A stretch of DNA of 64,000 nucleotides from Bradyrhizobium valentinum (GTDB taxonomy: Bacteria; Pseudomonadota; Alphaproteobacteria; Rhizobiales; Xanthobacteraceae): contig NZ_LLXX01000173.1 of assembly GCF_001440405.1 (NCBI RefSeq), forward strand, positions 1 to 64,000. Reading direction: 5' to 3'. The notes below the pieces were generated by a model. That model was not told the DNA's origin and searched no databases. It was given only the letters and a program-made list of their open reading frames with translations. The stretch's first letter is position 1. Each line of letters opens with the position of its first letter. The translations under genes were made by a program, and so were the position numbers. Of the stretch, positions 43,254 through 50,497 are shown one piece after another.

Positions 43254-43871
43254 ATGATCGGCAAGCTCAAAGGCCTGATCGATTCCTACGGCGAGGACTA
43301 CGTGATCCTCGACGTCGGCGGCGTCGGCTATCAGGTGCATTGTTCCTCGCGCACGCTGCAGGCGCTGCCGTCACCTGGCGAGGCCGCGGTGCTGTCGATC
43401 GAGACATATGTGCGTGAGGACCAGATCAAGCTGTTCGGTTTTCGCACTGACACCGAGCGCGAGTGGTTTCGCCTGCTGCAGACCGTGCAGGGTGTCGGCG
43501 CCAAGGTCGCGCTGGCGGTGCTCTCGACGCTGCCGCCAGCCGAACTTGCGAACGCCATCGCACTGCGCGACAAGGCCGCGGTGTCGCGCACGCCGGGTGT
43601 CGGGCCGAAGGTCGCCGAGCGCATCGTCAGCGAGTTGAAGGACAAGGCGCCTGCATTCGCCAATGTCGATCCGTCCGTGGTGCACCTTGCCGGCGCGGTC
43701 GACGATCACCGCGCGCCGCGACCGGTTACGGACGCGATCTCCGCGCTGGTCAATCTCGGCTACGGCCAGCCGCAGGCGGCGGCCGCCATCGCCGCCGCCT
43801 CGCGCAGCGCGGGTGAGAATGCGGAGACGGCGCAGCTTATTCGGTTAGGGCTGAAGGAGCTCGCGAAGTGA
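43254..43871 (+). CDS. ruvA: Holliday junction branch migration protein RuvA
   Basis: The product has 205 residues. MIGKLKGLIDSYGEDYVILDVGGVGYQV (domain I), helix-hairpin-helix motifs in VQGVGAKVALAVLS and TPGVGPKVAERIVSELKDK (domain II), and a C-terminal UBA-like domain III (AISALVNLGYGQPQAAAAI) ending IRLGLKELAK. It tetramerises on the junction and recruits RuvB. I chose the ATG at 43254 from the family start. Its stop overlaps a GTG start of the next gene. A diverged copy of its last ~20 codons is found at 44397-44455. Confidence 0.96.
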   Translation: MIGKLKGLIDSYGEDYVILDVGGVGYQVHCSSRTLQALPSPGEAAVLSIETYVREDQIKLFGFRTDTEREWFRLLQTVQGVGAKVALAVLSTLPPAELANAIALRDKAAVSRTPGVGPKVAERIVSELKDKAPAFANVDPSVVHLAGAVDDHRAPRPVTDAISALVNLGYGQPQAAAAIAAASRSAGENAETAQLIRLGLKELAK

Positions 43872-44455
43872 GCGGCGCGGTGGGCTTTACGCCGAAGACA
43901 GCGCTGGTGTTCCTGATCTTTCTCGCAGCCGGTCCGCCGTTCGGCTTCCTGGTGATATGGGCAACGGCAATGATTTTCGGGCCTAGTCAACCTGTCGCAA
44001 GCTACGGTCCCTCGGCCTATTTGCAGACGTTCGGCTTCTTTGCGATCGCTTCCTATATTGCCGGCGGTGTGCAGGCGCTGTTCCTGGCCTTCGTGGCTTC
44101 GATTGCTCAAGCGGCATCGCGAACCGGATTGGTGCCCTTCTGGCCGGTCTTTTTTGGAGCGCTGTTCATAACCGTGGCATACGCCGTTTTCATGATGGTA
44201 AAGCGCGCGGGTCCGCCTGCCTGGGAAGGGTTGTCGATATTGCTCGTCCTGCATGTCGGGAGCACGATATTGTGCTGGCTGGTCTGCAACGCGGTGCTGT
44301 GGCCGTTCCGTCGCCGCTCAAACCCGTCAGGTCCTCGCATGAACACATCGTTACCCCCGGCCGGTCCGACGATGTCGGCGACACAGCGCTACGCCGGCGA
44401 GAAGGCCGAGACCGCGCAACGGATCCGGCTAGGCCTAAAGGAATTGTCGAAATAG
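43868..44455 (+). CDS. Small polytopic membrane protein carrying a RuvA-like C-terminal tail
   Basis: The product has 195 residues and no recognised family. Four hydrophobic segments are seen at residues ~9-37, ~52-78, ~88-108 and ~115-140. The last ~20 residues (GEKAETAQRIRLGLKELSK) are a copy of RuvA's end (GENAETAQLIRLGLKELAK), and the DNA just before it is an out-of-frame copy of the ruvB 5' end. The start is a GTG overlapping the ruvA stop (GTGA). It resembles in layout the protein at 44919-45386 (GPPFGFLVIW versus WPPICGSVVWW), so the two may be paralogues. Function unknown. Confidence 0.65.
   Translation: MSGAVGFTPKTALVFLIFLAAGPPFGFLVIWATAMIFGPSQPVASYGPSAYLQTFGFFAIASYIAGGVQALFLAFVASIAQAASRTGLVPFWPVFFGALFITVAYAVFMMVKRAGPPAWEGLSILLVLHVGSTILCWLVCNAVLWPFRRRSNPSGPRMNTSLPPAGPTMSATQRYAGEKAETAQRIRLGLKELSK
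44335..44455 (+). repeat. Duplicated ruvB-head plus ruvA-tail segment
   Basis: TCGTTACCCCCGG..GTCCGACGATGTCGGCGAC ACAGCGCTACG (44350-44392) parallels TCGTCACCCCCGA..TTCCGACGATGTCGGCGAC ACCGCGTTGCG at the real ruvB start. GGCGAGAAGGCCGAGACCGC (44397 on) parallels the ruvA end at 43813. The head copy is in a different frame from the membrane protein gene. Confidence 0.8.
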
Positions 44456-44502
44456 ACTGCTATCGCCTGGCCACTGACTGACGAAGGAACGCATTCTCCA
44501 TC

Positions 44503-44922
44503 ATGCTGAGCAACAAGGACGAGGAGCTGATCGCCGTCGCGACCGAAGCCATCAGCCAGCGCTATCGCAACAAGTGGCAGGAGGTCGGTGCCGCCATGCG
44601 GACCCGCGATGGCCGTATCGTCACTGGCGTGAATATCGACGCCTATATCGGCCGGATCGCGGTCTGCGCCGAAGCGATCGCCATCGGCCGCGCCATCACC
44701 GAAAGCGGCGACCACGGCATCGAAACCATCGTCGCCGTGCGTCACCCCAAGCCCGGCGAGCCCGGCAAGATCGCGGTGGTCTCGCCCTGCGGCATCTGTC
44801 GCGAGCTGATCCACGACTATGACGCCAACGCGCGGGTCATCGTCCCCGATAGCGGCCGGGGGCCGAAAGTCGTGACCATCGGCGAACTGCTGCCCAACAA
44901 GTACAAGCGGGGCAGCGAGTGA
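44503..44922 (+). CDS. Cytidine/blasticidin-S deaminase-like protein
   Basis: The product has 139 residues. The zinc-dependent deaminase signature is complete: CAEAIAIGRAI (C-A-E, proton shuttle glutamate) and SPCGICRELIHDY (P-C-x-x-C). The size fits the homotetrameric cytidine deaminase group, which includes blasticidin S deaminases. It may act on cytidine in pyrimidine salvage or on a nucleoside antibiotic. It is placed between the two small membrane proteins inside the ruvA-ruvB interval, an unusual location. Its stop overlaps the next GTG start. GAAGGA lies before the ATG. Confidence 0.85.
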   Translation: MLSNKDEELIAVATEAISQRYRNKWQEVGAAMRTRDGRIVTGVNIDAYIGRIAVCAEAIAIGRAITESGDHGIETIVAVRHPKPGEPGKIAVVSPCGICRELIHDYDANARVIVPDSGRGPKVVTIGELLPNKYKRGSE

Positions 44923-44975
44923 ATCCGCCCTCCCGTATCGTCACCCCCGAGCGCCGTTCCGACGATGTCGGCGGG
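44919..44975 (+). repeat. Duplicated ruvB 5' end (in-frame head copy)
   Basis: GTGAATCCGCCCTCCCGTAT and the following bases through GACGATGTCGGCG match the first ~57 bases of ruvB at 45383-45439 with only a few changes. Both are read in the same frame. Confidence 0.88.
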
Positions 44976-45386
44976 ACGCTGTCGCCCTTCTGGCGAGTGC
45001 TGTCCATCGTCTCGGTCTTCCTGGTGCTTTGGCCGCCGATCTGCGGGAGCGTGGTGTGGTGGGTCAAGTTCGATAACGCAGCGCCGATGCTTGGCTGGCT
45101 CGTTGCGGCGATGATTTACGCTTATCTGTTTTGCGTGCCGTCGGCGTTGCTAGCGGGAATAGTGCATGCAGTCGCAGCCTTAAGCTTTCGTCACTATTCG
45201 ATCCTGGTGCCCATCGCAGCAGGCGTGCTTGCTGCAGTCCTGATCGAAATGGTCATTGTGAAGCCTTTCCTTTTGCGGGAGCTCGCAGATAAGGCCATGA
45301 GCAGTCTTGAACTCCTGCTTTTTGCTTCCCTGATTGCATCGGTCATCTGCTGGCGCCTGACGCGCCGGTTCGCGAGGATGGCATGA
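44919..45386 (+). CDS. Small membrane protein with a RuvB-derived N-terminal head
   Basis: The product has 155 residues. The first ~19 residues (MNPPSRIVTPERRSDDVGG) are nearly the same as the RuvB start at 45383 (MNPPSRIVTPERHSDDVGD). After that the protein turns into a hydrophobic protein with four probable membrane helices (VLSIVSVFLVLWPPI, GWLVAAMIYAYLFCVPSALL, ILVPIAAGVLAAVLIEMVIV, LLLFASLIASVICW). The start is a GTG overlapping the deaminase stop, and the stop overlaps the ruvB ATG. No family recognised. The head probably came along as a duplicated translation start. Confidence 0.65.
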   Translation: MNPPSRIVTPERRSDDVGGTLSPFWRVLSIVSVFLVLWPPICGSVVWWVKFDNAAPMLGWLVAAMIYAYLFCVPSALLAGIVHAVAALSFRHYSILVPIAAGVLAAVLIEMVIVKPFLLRELADKAMSSLELLLFASLIASVICWRLTRRFARMA

Positions 45387-46432
45387 ATCCTCCCTCCCGC
45401 ATCGTCACCCCCGAGCGCCATTCCGACGATGTCGGCGACACCGCGTTGCGCCCGCAACTGCTCTCCGAGTTCGTCGGTCAGGCGCAGGCGCGAAAAAATC
45501 TGTCGATCTTCATCGAGGCGGCACGCAAGCGGAACGAGGCGCTCGATCACGTGCTGTTCGTCGGCCCCCCCGGCCTTGGCAAGACCACGCTGGCGCAGAT
45601 CGTGGCGCGCGAGCTCGGCGTCGGCTTTCGCGCTACCTCCGGTCCCGTCATTGCCAAGGCCGGCGATCTCGCCGCGCTGCTCACCAATCTCGAAGAGCGC
45701 GATGTCCTGTTCATCGACGAGATCCATCGCCTGAGCCCGGCGGTCGAGGAAGTGCTGTACCCTGCGATGGAGGATTTTCAACTCGACCTCATCATCGGCG
45801 AGGGACCGGCGGCGCGTTCGGTCAAGATCGATCTTGCAAAGTTCACCCTCGTCGGCGCCACCACGCGCGCAGGCCTCTTGACCAATCCGCTGCGCGATCG
45901 TTTTGGCATTCCGGTGCGGTTGAATTTCTACACCGAGGAAGAGCTGGAAAGGATCGTCACCCGCGGCGCCCGCGTGCTCAATATCGGCATGACGCCGGAT
46001 GGCGCCAACGAGATCGCGCGCCGTGCCCGCGGCACGCCGCGCATCGCGGGTCGCCTGCTCCGCCGCGTGCGGGATTTTGCTTCCGCAGCGGATGCAAGCT
46101 CCGTCGACCGCGCCATCGCCGACCACGCGCTGAGCGCGCTGGAGGTCGATGCCGCCGGCTTGGATGCCATGGACCGGCGCTATCTCACGACGATTGCGCT
46201 GAACTACGGCGGCGGGCCAGTCGGCGTCGAGACCATGGCGGCGGCGCTGTCGGAGCCGCGCGATGCCATCGAGGACATCATCGAGCCGTTCCTGATCCAG
46301 TGCGGCTATCTGCAGCGCACCCCGCGCGGCAGGCTCCTGACCTCGCACGCTTTCCGCCATCTCGGGCTTGCCGAACCCGCGCGCGATCCCGCGCAGTTCG
46401 GTCTGTTCGGTAATGGCGACAACGACGCCTGA
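45383..46432 (+). CDS. ruvB: Holliday junction branch migration ATPase RuvB
   Basis: The product has 349 residues, the full family length. MNPPSRIVTPERHSDDVGDTALRPQLLSEFVGQ is the N terminus; Walker A is FVGPPGLGKTTLAQI, Walker B is VLFIDEIHRL, sensor 1 is VGATTRAGLLTNPLRDRFG, and a C-terminal winged helix binds DNA (IQCGYLQRTPRGRLLTSHAF). It is the hexameric motor that drives branch migration with RuvA. The ATG overlaps the stop of the preceding membrane protein gene. RuvA, RuvC and RuvB are all intact, although ruvA and ruvB are separated by three genes. Confidence 0.97.
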   Translation: MNPPSRIVTPERHSDDVGDTALRPQLLSEFVGQAQARKNLSIFIEAARKRNEALDHVLFVGPPGLGKTTLAQIVARELGVGFRATSGPVIAKAGDLAALLTNLEERDVLFIDEIHRLSPAVEEVLYPAMEDFQLDLIIGEGPAARSVKIDLAKFTLVGATTRAGLLTNPLRDRFGIPVRLNFYTEEELERIVTRGARVLNIGMTPDGANEIARRARGTPRIAGRLLRRVRDFASAADASSVDRAIADHALSALEVDAAGLDAMDRRYLTTIALNYGGGPVGVETMAAALSEPRDAIEDIIEPFLIQCGYLQRTPRGRLLTSHAFRHLGLAEPARDPAQFGLFGNGDNDA

Positions 46433-46613
46433 GCGTTCGAACCCGATCATCCCAGCGATGCACTAAGGACCAAATGCCTGGCGCGCTTGAGCGTCGGGCT
46501 GCGGCAGAATCGCTGGTGAGAAGCTGCTTAAGGTCTGCTAACGTTCTGCACAAACGCACCGCAATTCAGGCTCAATCCGCCACCATGTTTGCGATGCATC
46601 ACGATTGGATCAC

Positions 46614-47525
46614 ATGTTAACACGCCGTCATTTTCTGAAAACCATGGGTGGTCTGGGCGCGCTGGGCGTCTCGACCACCGCTTACGGATTCAGCGCACCG
46701 GTCGTCCGGCTTCGCGTCGTGCGGTACAGCATCTCGCCGCCGCAATGGCCGGCAGGGCTCAAGCTCAGGATCGCCGCCATCGCCGACCTCCACGCCTGCG
46801 ATCCCTGGATGTCGCTCGATCACATCCAGGAGATCGTCGAACGCACCAATGCGCTCAAGCCTGACATCGTCGTCATGCTCGGCGACTATGTGGCCGGACA
46901 TCGCAAGGTGACGCGCTTCATCCCCGATGCCGAATGGGCGCGGGTGCTGGCCGGCTTGAAGGCGCCGCTCGGCGTACACGCGGTGCTCGGCAATCACGAC
47001 TGGTGGGAAGACAAGACGGTGCAGCGGGAAGGACAGGGATTGCCGTCCGCCGGCCGCGCGCTCGAGAATGTCGGCATTCCTGTTTACGAGAACGACGCGA
47101 GGAAGCTCAGCAAGAACGGCCATTCGTTCTGGCTGGCAGGTCTCGGCGATCAGCTCGCCTATATGCCGGCGCGGCGCTTTCGGCCGCTCAAGCGCATCGG
47201 TGTCGACGATCTCGGCGCGACGCTGGCGAAGGTCACCGACGACGCGCCGGTGGTTTTGATGGCGCATGAGCCCGACGTCGCCAAACGCGTGCCCTCGCGC
47301 GTCGCGCTGCAGCTCTCCGGCCATACCCATGGCGGCCAGGTGCGGATGCTGGGCTGGTCGCCCATTTCGCCGTCCGGGCAGCAGCTCGCTTACGGCCACA
47401 TCCGCATGAACTGCGACGTCGTCGTCTCCGGCGGCCTCGGCTGCAGCATCATGCCGTTCCGGCTGGGCGTTCCGCCGGAAATCGTGCTGGTGACGCTGGG
47501 GGCGACAAGGCCTGCGGTGGCGTAG
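46614..47525 (+). CDS. Tat-exported metallophosphoesterase (YkuE/YaeI-like)
   Basis: The product has 303 residues. The N terminus TRRHFLKTMGGLGALGVSTTAYG is a twin-arginine signal, so it is a periplasmic protein. Calcineurin-type metal motifs are IADLHACDPW, MLGDYVAG, LGNHDWWED, LMAHEPD and LSGHTHGGQV. Related enzymes (YkuE, LpxG, YaeI) act on phosphoesters such as UDP-diacylglucosamine. I chose the ATG at 46614, as the TTG at 46605 adds only three residues. It follows ruvB after 180 bases. Confidence 0.88.
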   Translation: MLTRRHFLKTMGGLGALGVSTTAYGFSAPVVRLRVVRYSISPPQWPAGLKLRIAAIADLHACDPWMSLDHIQEIVERTNALKPDIVVMLGDYVAGHRKVTRFIPDAEWARVLAGLKAPLGVHAVLGNHDWWEDKTVQREGQGLPSAGRALENVGIPVYENDARKLSKNGHSFWLAGLGDQLAYMPARRFRPLKRIGVDDLGATLAKVTDDAPVVLMAHEPDVAKRVPSRVALQLSGHTHGGQVRMLGWSPISPSGQQLAYGHIRMNCDVVVSGGLGCSIMPFRLGVPPEIVLVTLGATRPAVA

Positions 47526-47591
47526 TTTCGTTGCTCACCGTCGCGGTTTCGCGACCTGTGCATTCGCTGCCAAAGCTGTTAATCTGTCCTC

Positions 47592-47744
47592 ATGGATTTA
47601 CCGGCCGAACACGCCAGGAAGCGCGCTCTGCTCAAGAGCCTTGTCGAAAAGGGCATGGCTGACGTGGAAGCCGGTCGCGTTGTGCCGTGGGATTTGAAAG
47701 AGTTTCTCAAGCGCGCTCACGAGCAGTTAAATCGTTCGAAATGA
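47592..47744 (+). CDS. Small protein resembling an antitoxin C-terminal segment
   Basis: The product has 50 residues: MDLPAEHARKRALLKSLVEK then GMADVEAGRVVPWDLKEFLK and a short end. The 'L-x-x-x-x-x-K-G-x-A-D-x-E-A-G-R-V' pattern is like the tail of ParD/RelB-type antitoxins, but the DNA-binding ribbon is missing and no toxin gene is adjacent. The stop overlaps the ATG of the ybgC remnant (ATGA), so it was part of the ybgC operon before the phage entered. It is too short for a firm family assignment. Confidence 0.5.
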   Translation: MDLPAEHARKRALLKSLVEKGMADVEAGRVVPWDLKEFLKRAHEQLNRSK

Positions 47745-47845
47745 CTTTTCCCCTCGACGGCGAGATCCGCGACGGCCGCCATCACATGCAGGTTCGTGTC
47801 TATTACGAGGACACCGATTTCCCTTGTTTGGCGTTATCGGAGTAG
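47741..47845 (+). pseudogene. ybgC: 5' remnant of ybgC (Tol-Pal-associated acyl-CoA thioesterase) cut by prophage
   Basis: The first ~27 codons read MTFPLDGEIRDGRHHMQVRV then YYEDTDF. The Y-x-x-D-T-D-F motif is the 4-hydroxybenzoyl-CoA-thioesterase active-site start of YbgC, normally followed by S/T-G-x-V-Y-H-x-x-Y. Instead the frame continues PCLALSE and stops at 47845. The rest of the gene should be beyond the right end of the prophage, outside this window. ybgC downstream of ruvB and upstream of tolQ is the usual alphaproteobacterial order. Confidence 0.8.
47803..47823. other. Left attachment junction (attL) of the prophage
   Basis: ybgC-like coding sequence is recognisable through GATTTC (47816-47821), and the serine recombinase gene's 3' end enters from the right, with its stop at 47803-47805 inside the ybgC remnant. 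The crossover point must be at or close to 47815-47823. The exact core dinucleotide cannot be set without attR. Confidence 0.7.
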
Positions 47846-49515
47846 CCAAGGCCTTGAGCCGCAATGACTTCCTGCGTTGATCGGCGCGCTGGAAGCGGGC
47901 TTTGGCCCGTAATGGCCGCCAATCGGGCATAGGGCGTGATCTCGTAAGGCATCCGCTTGGCGGTAGGGTGAACCACGATGCTATCGATCAGGTTTGCGAG
48001 GGCAATCCGGGCCTCGGCAGACTGCGGGCTTTTGGTCAGCAATTCGTGGACCTCCATGACGTTCTTCCGATAGGCATCTTTGAATTTGGGCGGGAACGGT
48101 AGGACATTGCCGTCCGCCATGGCCGGGCCGAGATGCTTGATTTGTTCCTCAAGCGAGGCGCGCTCCATCTCCTTGGTATCAATCTTTTTGTAGAACTCGG
48201 CGGGGGGATTATTGATCTTCATGGTCGCCTCAACCAGCCGGGCGATCTCAAGGCTGAGGGCGTTTAATTTCCGCTCCAGCGCCTTGCGCTGACTGTCATT
48301 TGTCGCGCCAAGTTTTCGCTCCTCCCGGAACGCCTCGAACGCCGCATCAATGGCTTCGTCAGTCGTCAGATGGGTTACCATCTTTTCCGCCATGCCTTCC
48401 CGCAGCGTGTCAATGTCATAGCTTTTGGAATGCGAGCAGGTCTGATGTTGATGGGCGGCGGCGCACGCTACCCGGGAGGTGCCGCTCCGCGATGTGTTTG
48501 CAATCCTCATCGGGCCATTGCAGGCACCGCATCGAAGCAAGCCGCCGAACAGATGCTCGCCGCGCGGCGTGACCGGGCGGCGAACGACCTTGCCGCCCGG
48601 CCCGAATTTCTTGACCGCACGCTGCTGGCGAACCTTCTGTGCGGCGTTCCAGAGTTCATCCGAGATGATGCGCAAGGCCGAGTTAAATTCCTTAATGTGA
48701 TCCCCTTTCGGATTGCACCGCTTCACCTTGCGCTTCGTGTCCGGGTTCTCCTCGGTCGAGTGGGTGTTCCATTCGATCTCGCCGATATACTTCCTATTGC
48801 CGATGATGCCTTTGGCATACATCCCGCCAACGAAGGCTTGGCTATTCCAAATCGTGTTGCCCTTGTATCGGCTGTCGCGATGACTGGCCGGGCTCGGGAT
48901 GCCTTCGCTCGTCAAGTCGGCAGCGATGGCGCGTGGCGAGCGACCGGATGCATACTCTTCGAAAATCCGAACGACGATCTTTGCTGTCTCGGGGTTGATC
49001 TCATGCTCGCCCGGCTTGCCGGGTACGGCGCGATAGCCATAAGCAGGCGCACCGGGCACACCGCCATTAGAGAGGCAAAGGGTTTGGCCCCGGCGAACGT
49101 TTATTGCGCGAGACTCGTTGTCGAGAGTCGAGACCAGACCATGGATGGCGATGTCCTTGTCGGTCTGCCATCCCTTCTGGGTCAGCATTTCGACGCGATT
49201 GTAGTTGCAAATCTTCTTGAGCATGCCGGTATCGATTGCGTCGCGAGACAGGCGGCTCAAATCTTCGATGATTATGACATTGAATTCGCGGCGGCGGATC
49301 GCCGCCACCATCGCTGCATAGCCATCGCGACCGGCAATCGATTTGCCAGATCGCGCCTTATCAAAAAACACCTCGGTAACGTCCAGCCCGTTCCGTTTGG
49401 CAAGCTTCCCGCAAACGAGCTTCTGGCCCTCGATTGAACTATCTTTCTGCATGATGCTCGAATAGCGAGCATAGATCGCCGCTGTTTTCAGATTACCCCT
49501 TGCCGCCGCTGACAT
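47803..49515 (-). CDS. Large serine recombinase (phage integrase)
   Basis: The product has 570 residues. The resolvase catalytic domain spans residues ~10-150: AAIYARYSSIMQKDSSIEGQ has the nucleophilic serine in Y-A-R-Y-S, and VIIIEDLSRLSRD follows. A Recombinase domain spans ~170-280 (GVPGAPAYGYRAVPG). A zinc ribbon is at ~345-385 (LRCGACNGPM...C...C), and a coiled coil follows at ~410-470. Large serine integrases catalyse attP x attB recombination and need a directionality factor to excise. The gene is at the prophage's left end, reading toward attL. Its last five codons (K-S-V-S-S) lie in sequence that looks like host ybgC. Confidence 0.93.
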   Translation of the reverse strand: MSAAARGNLKTAAIYARYSSIMQKDSSIEGQKLVCGKLAKRNGLDVTEVFFDKARSGKSIAGRDGYAAMVAAIRRREFNVIIIEDLSRLSRDAIDTGMLKKICNYNRVEMLTQKGWQTDKDIAIHGLVSTLDNESRAINVRRGQTLCLSNGGVPGAPAYGYRAVPGKPGEHEINPETAKIVVRIFEEYASGRSPRAIAADLTSEGIPSPASHRDSRYKGNTIWNSQAFVGGMYAKGIIGNRKYIGEIEWNTHSTEENPDTKRKVKRCNPKGDHIKEFNSALRIISDELWNAAQKVRQQRAVKKFGPGGKVVRRPVTPRGEHLFGGLLRCGACNGPMRIANTSRSGTSRVACAAAHQHQTCSHSKSYDIDTLREGMAEKMVTHLTTDEAIDAAFEAFREERKLGATNDSQRKALERKLNALSLEIARLVEATMKINNPPAEFYKKIDTKEMERASLEEQIKHLGPAMADGNVLPFPPKFKDAYRKNVMEVHELLTKSPQSAEARIALANLIDSIVVHPTAKRMPYEITPYARLAAITGQSPLPARRSTQEVIAAQGLGYSDNAKQGKSVSS

Positions 49516-49729
49516 CGCTCTCGTCCCCTATGTGCTCGGTTAAGCCGTCTCGTTCCGCCCGCGCCATCTGCCGTCCGATTGCTCTCGCAAATTCAAGCCA
49601 TTGTTCGCGGTGGCTTGGATGATCGAGGCTGCGCGGGTCGGAGGGATCAAGCGGCCGGATGACCGCTTTTTGCCCTTCGGATTTCCGGGAGACTACGCGG
49701 GAACGCATTACTGAAGGCTCCTCGGACAT
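49493..49729 (-). CDS. Small phage protein of unknown function upstream of the integrase
   Basis: The product has 78 residues, charged (MSEEPSVMRSRVVSRKSEGQ..., ending SDVSGGKG). The start ATG at 49729 is preceded by a palindrome at 49760-49773. It overlaps the integrase start by 23 bases on the same strand, so it is likely translated with it. A small protein in this position can be a directionality or regulatory factor, but no family match is visible. Confidence 0.45.
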   Translation of the reverse strand: MSEEPSVMRSRVVSRKSEGQKAVIRPLDPSDPRSLDHPSHREQWLEFARAIGRQMARAERDGLTEHIGDESDVSGGKG

Positions 49730-49759
49730 GCGGGACAACGGTAAAAAAGGCAATGATTT

Positions 49760-49773
49760 CCGCTATGTAGCGG
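49760..49773. promoter_or_regulatory. 14-bp palindrome, possible operator before the integrase unit
   Basis: CCGCTATGTAGCGG: arms CCGCTA and TAGCGG around TG. It lies ~30 bases upstream of the first start of the leftward integrase unit. To its right the strand has poly-T/A tracts (TTTTTCGGG, TTTTTGG), then an extremely G+C-rich block at 49850-49890. No gene is seen in 49774-49886. Confidence 0.4.
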
Positions 49774-49886
49774 TAGTGCCTACGTTTTTCGGGTCGGTTT
49801 TTGGCCCCTCGGCCGCCGGGGCCGCCGCACTCAGGCTGATTTGCCGAGTCGGCCCGGGCCGGGGCCGGGGGCGGCCCGGGGCGGGG

Positions 49887-50111
49887 TCATGGCCGCCCTC
49901 CCGCCGCCGCCTTCGGCTCAATCCGCCGTAGCGCCGCGCGCTTGTAGGCATCGACTGTGTCGAGGTCGATCAAGGTCCGGCCGCCGCGCTTATAGGCGTC
50001 GATCTGCCCGGCATTGAGGAGCTGGTAGCACTTGGTGTGGGAGAAGCCGCCATAGCGGCACGCCTCGCGCACCGTGACCAGCCGCTGCGGCTCATTCACA
50101 ATCTCGCTCAT
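49887..50111 (-). CDS. Excisionase/AlpA-like helix-turn-helix DNA-binding protein
   Basis: The product has 74 residues. RLVTVREACRYGGFSHTKCYQLLNAGQIDAYKRGGRTLIDLDTVDAYK (here broken as VREACRYGGFSHTKCYQLL and IDAYKRGGRTLID) is the MerR-like/excisionase fold. Such proteins control integrase expression or direct excision. It ends the operon coming from the right and is ~160 bases before the integrase unit. Overlaps the preceding gene (ATGA). Confidence 0.78.
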   Translation of the reverse strand: MSEIVNEPQRLVTVREACRYGGFSHTKCYQLLNAGQIDAYKRGGRTLIDLDTVDAYKRAALRRIEPKAAAGGRP

Positions 50112-50497
50112 CGTCGGTCCTCATTCCGCCGCCGCATCGGGCGCGACGGCCATCTGCCTTTCGGTCTCCGCTCACCACGATCCTTCGCCAGCAGGCGGGC
50201 GCGGAATTCCGCCTCGGCATCGGTGACATGCCTGATCTTCGCAATCTCGGGCATGTCCTTCTTCGCGGTCTTGATCCGATGCTCCAGGATCAGGCGCGGG
50301 TCCAAATTCCACGGCTCGGTCGGCCCGCCTGCCTCGACCCGGATCGGATAGTGATCAAACTGGAACAGCGAGATGATCTGATCCGCCGACATCAGCTTGG
50401 CGTGCTCATGCGGGATCAGGCGCTCGCCGTCATCGTCGGTCAGCGCGAGCAGCGCGGCGGCGCATTTGATCCGGAGGCTGGGCGCGCAACGGCTCAT
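50108..50497 (-). CDS. Phage HNH-like protein of unknown function
   Basis: The product has ~129 residues. FDHYPIRVEAGGPTEPWNLDPRLILEHRIKTAKKD has the D-H-x-x-P...G-G...N-L...H-R pattern of small HNH-related proteins common in alphaproteobacterial phages, so nuclease activity is possible. There are also basic ends (RPKGRWPSRPMRRRNEDRR). A TTG at 50500 is an alternative start. It overlaps its neighbours at both ends, a sign of translational coupling in the leftward operon. Confidence 0.6.
   Translation of the reverse strand: MSRCAPSLRIKCAAALLALTDDDGERLIPHEHAKLMSADQIISLFQFDHYPIRVEAGGPTEPWNLDPRLILEHRIKTAKKDMPEIAKIRHVTDAEAEFRARLLAKDRGERRPKGRWPSRPMRRRNEDRR

Noticed and set aside
45194..46450. 418-codon minus-strand frame over ruvB
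   Set aside because: Antisense shadow of RuvB, which has complete Walker and sensor motifs.
49850..49890. G/C run considered as CRISPR or tandem array
   Set aside because: No repeat-spacer structure. No CRISPR-like array was seen anywhere in the window.
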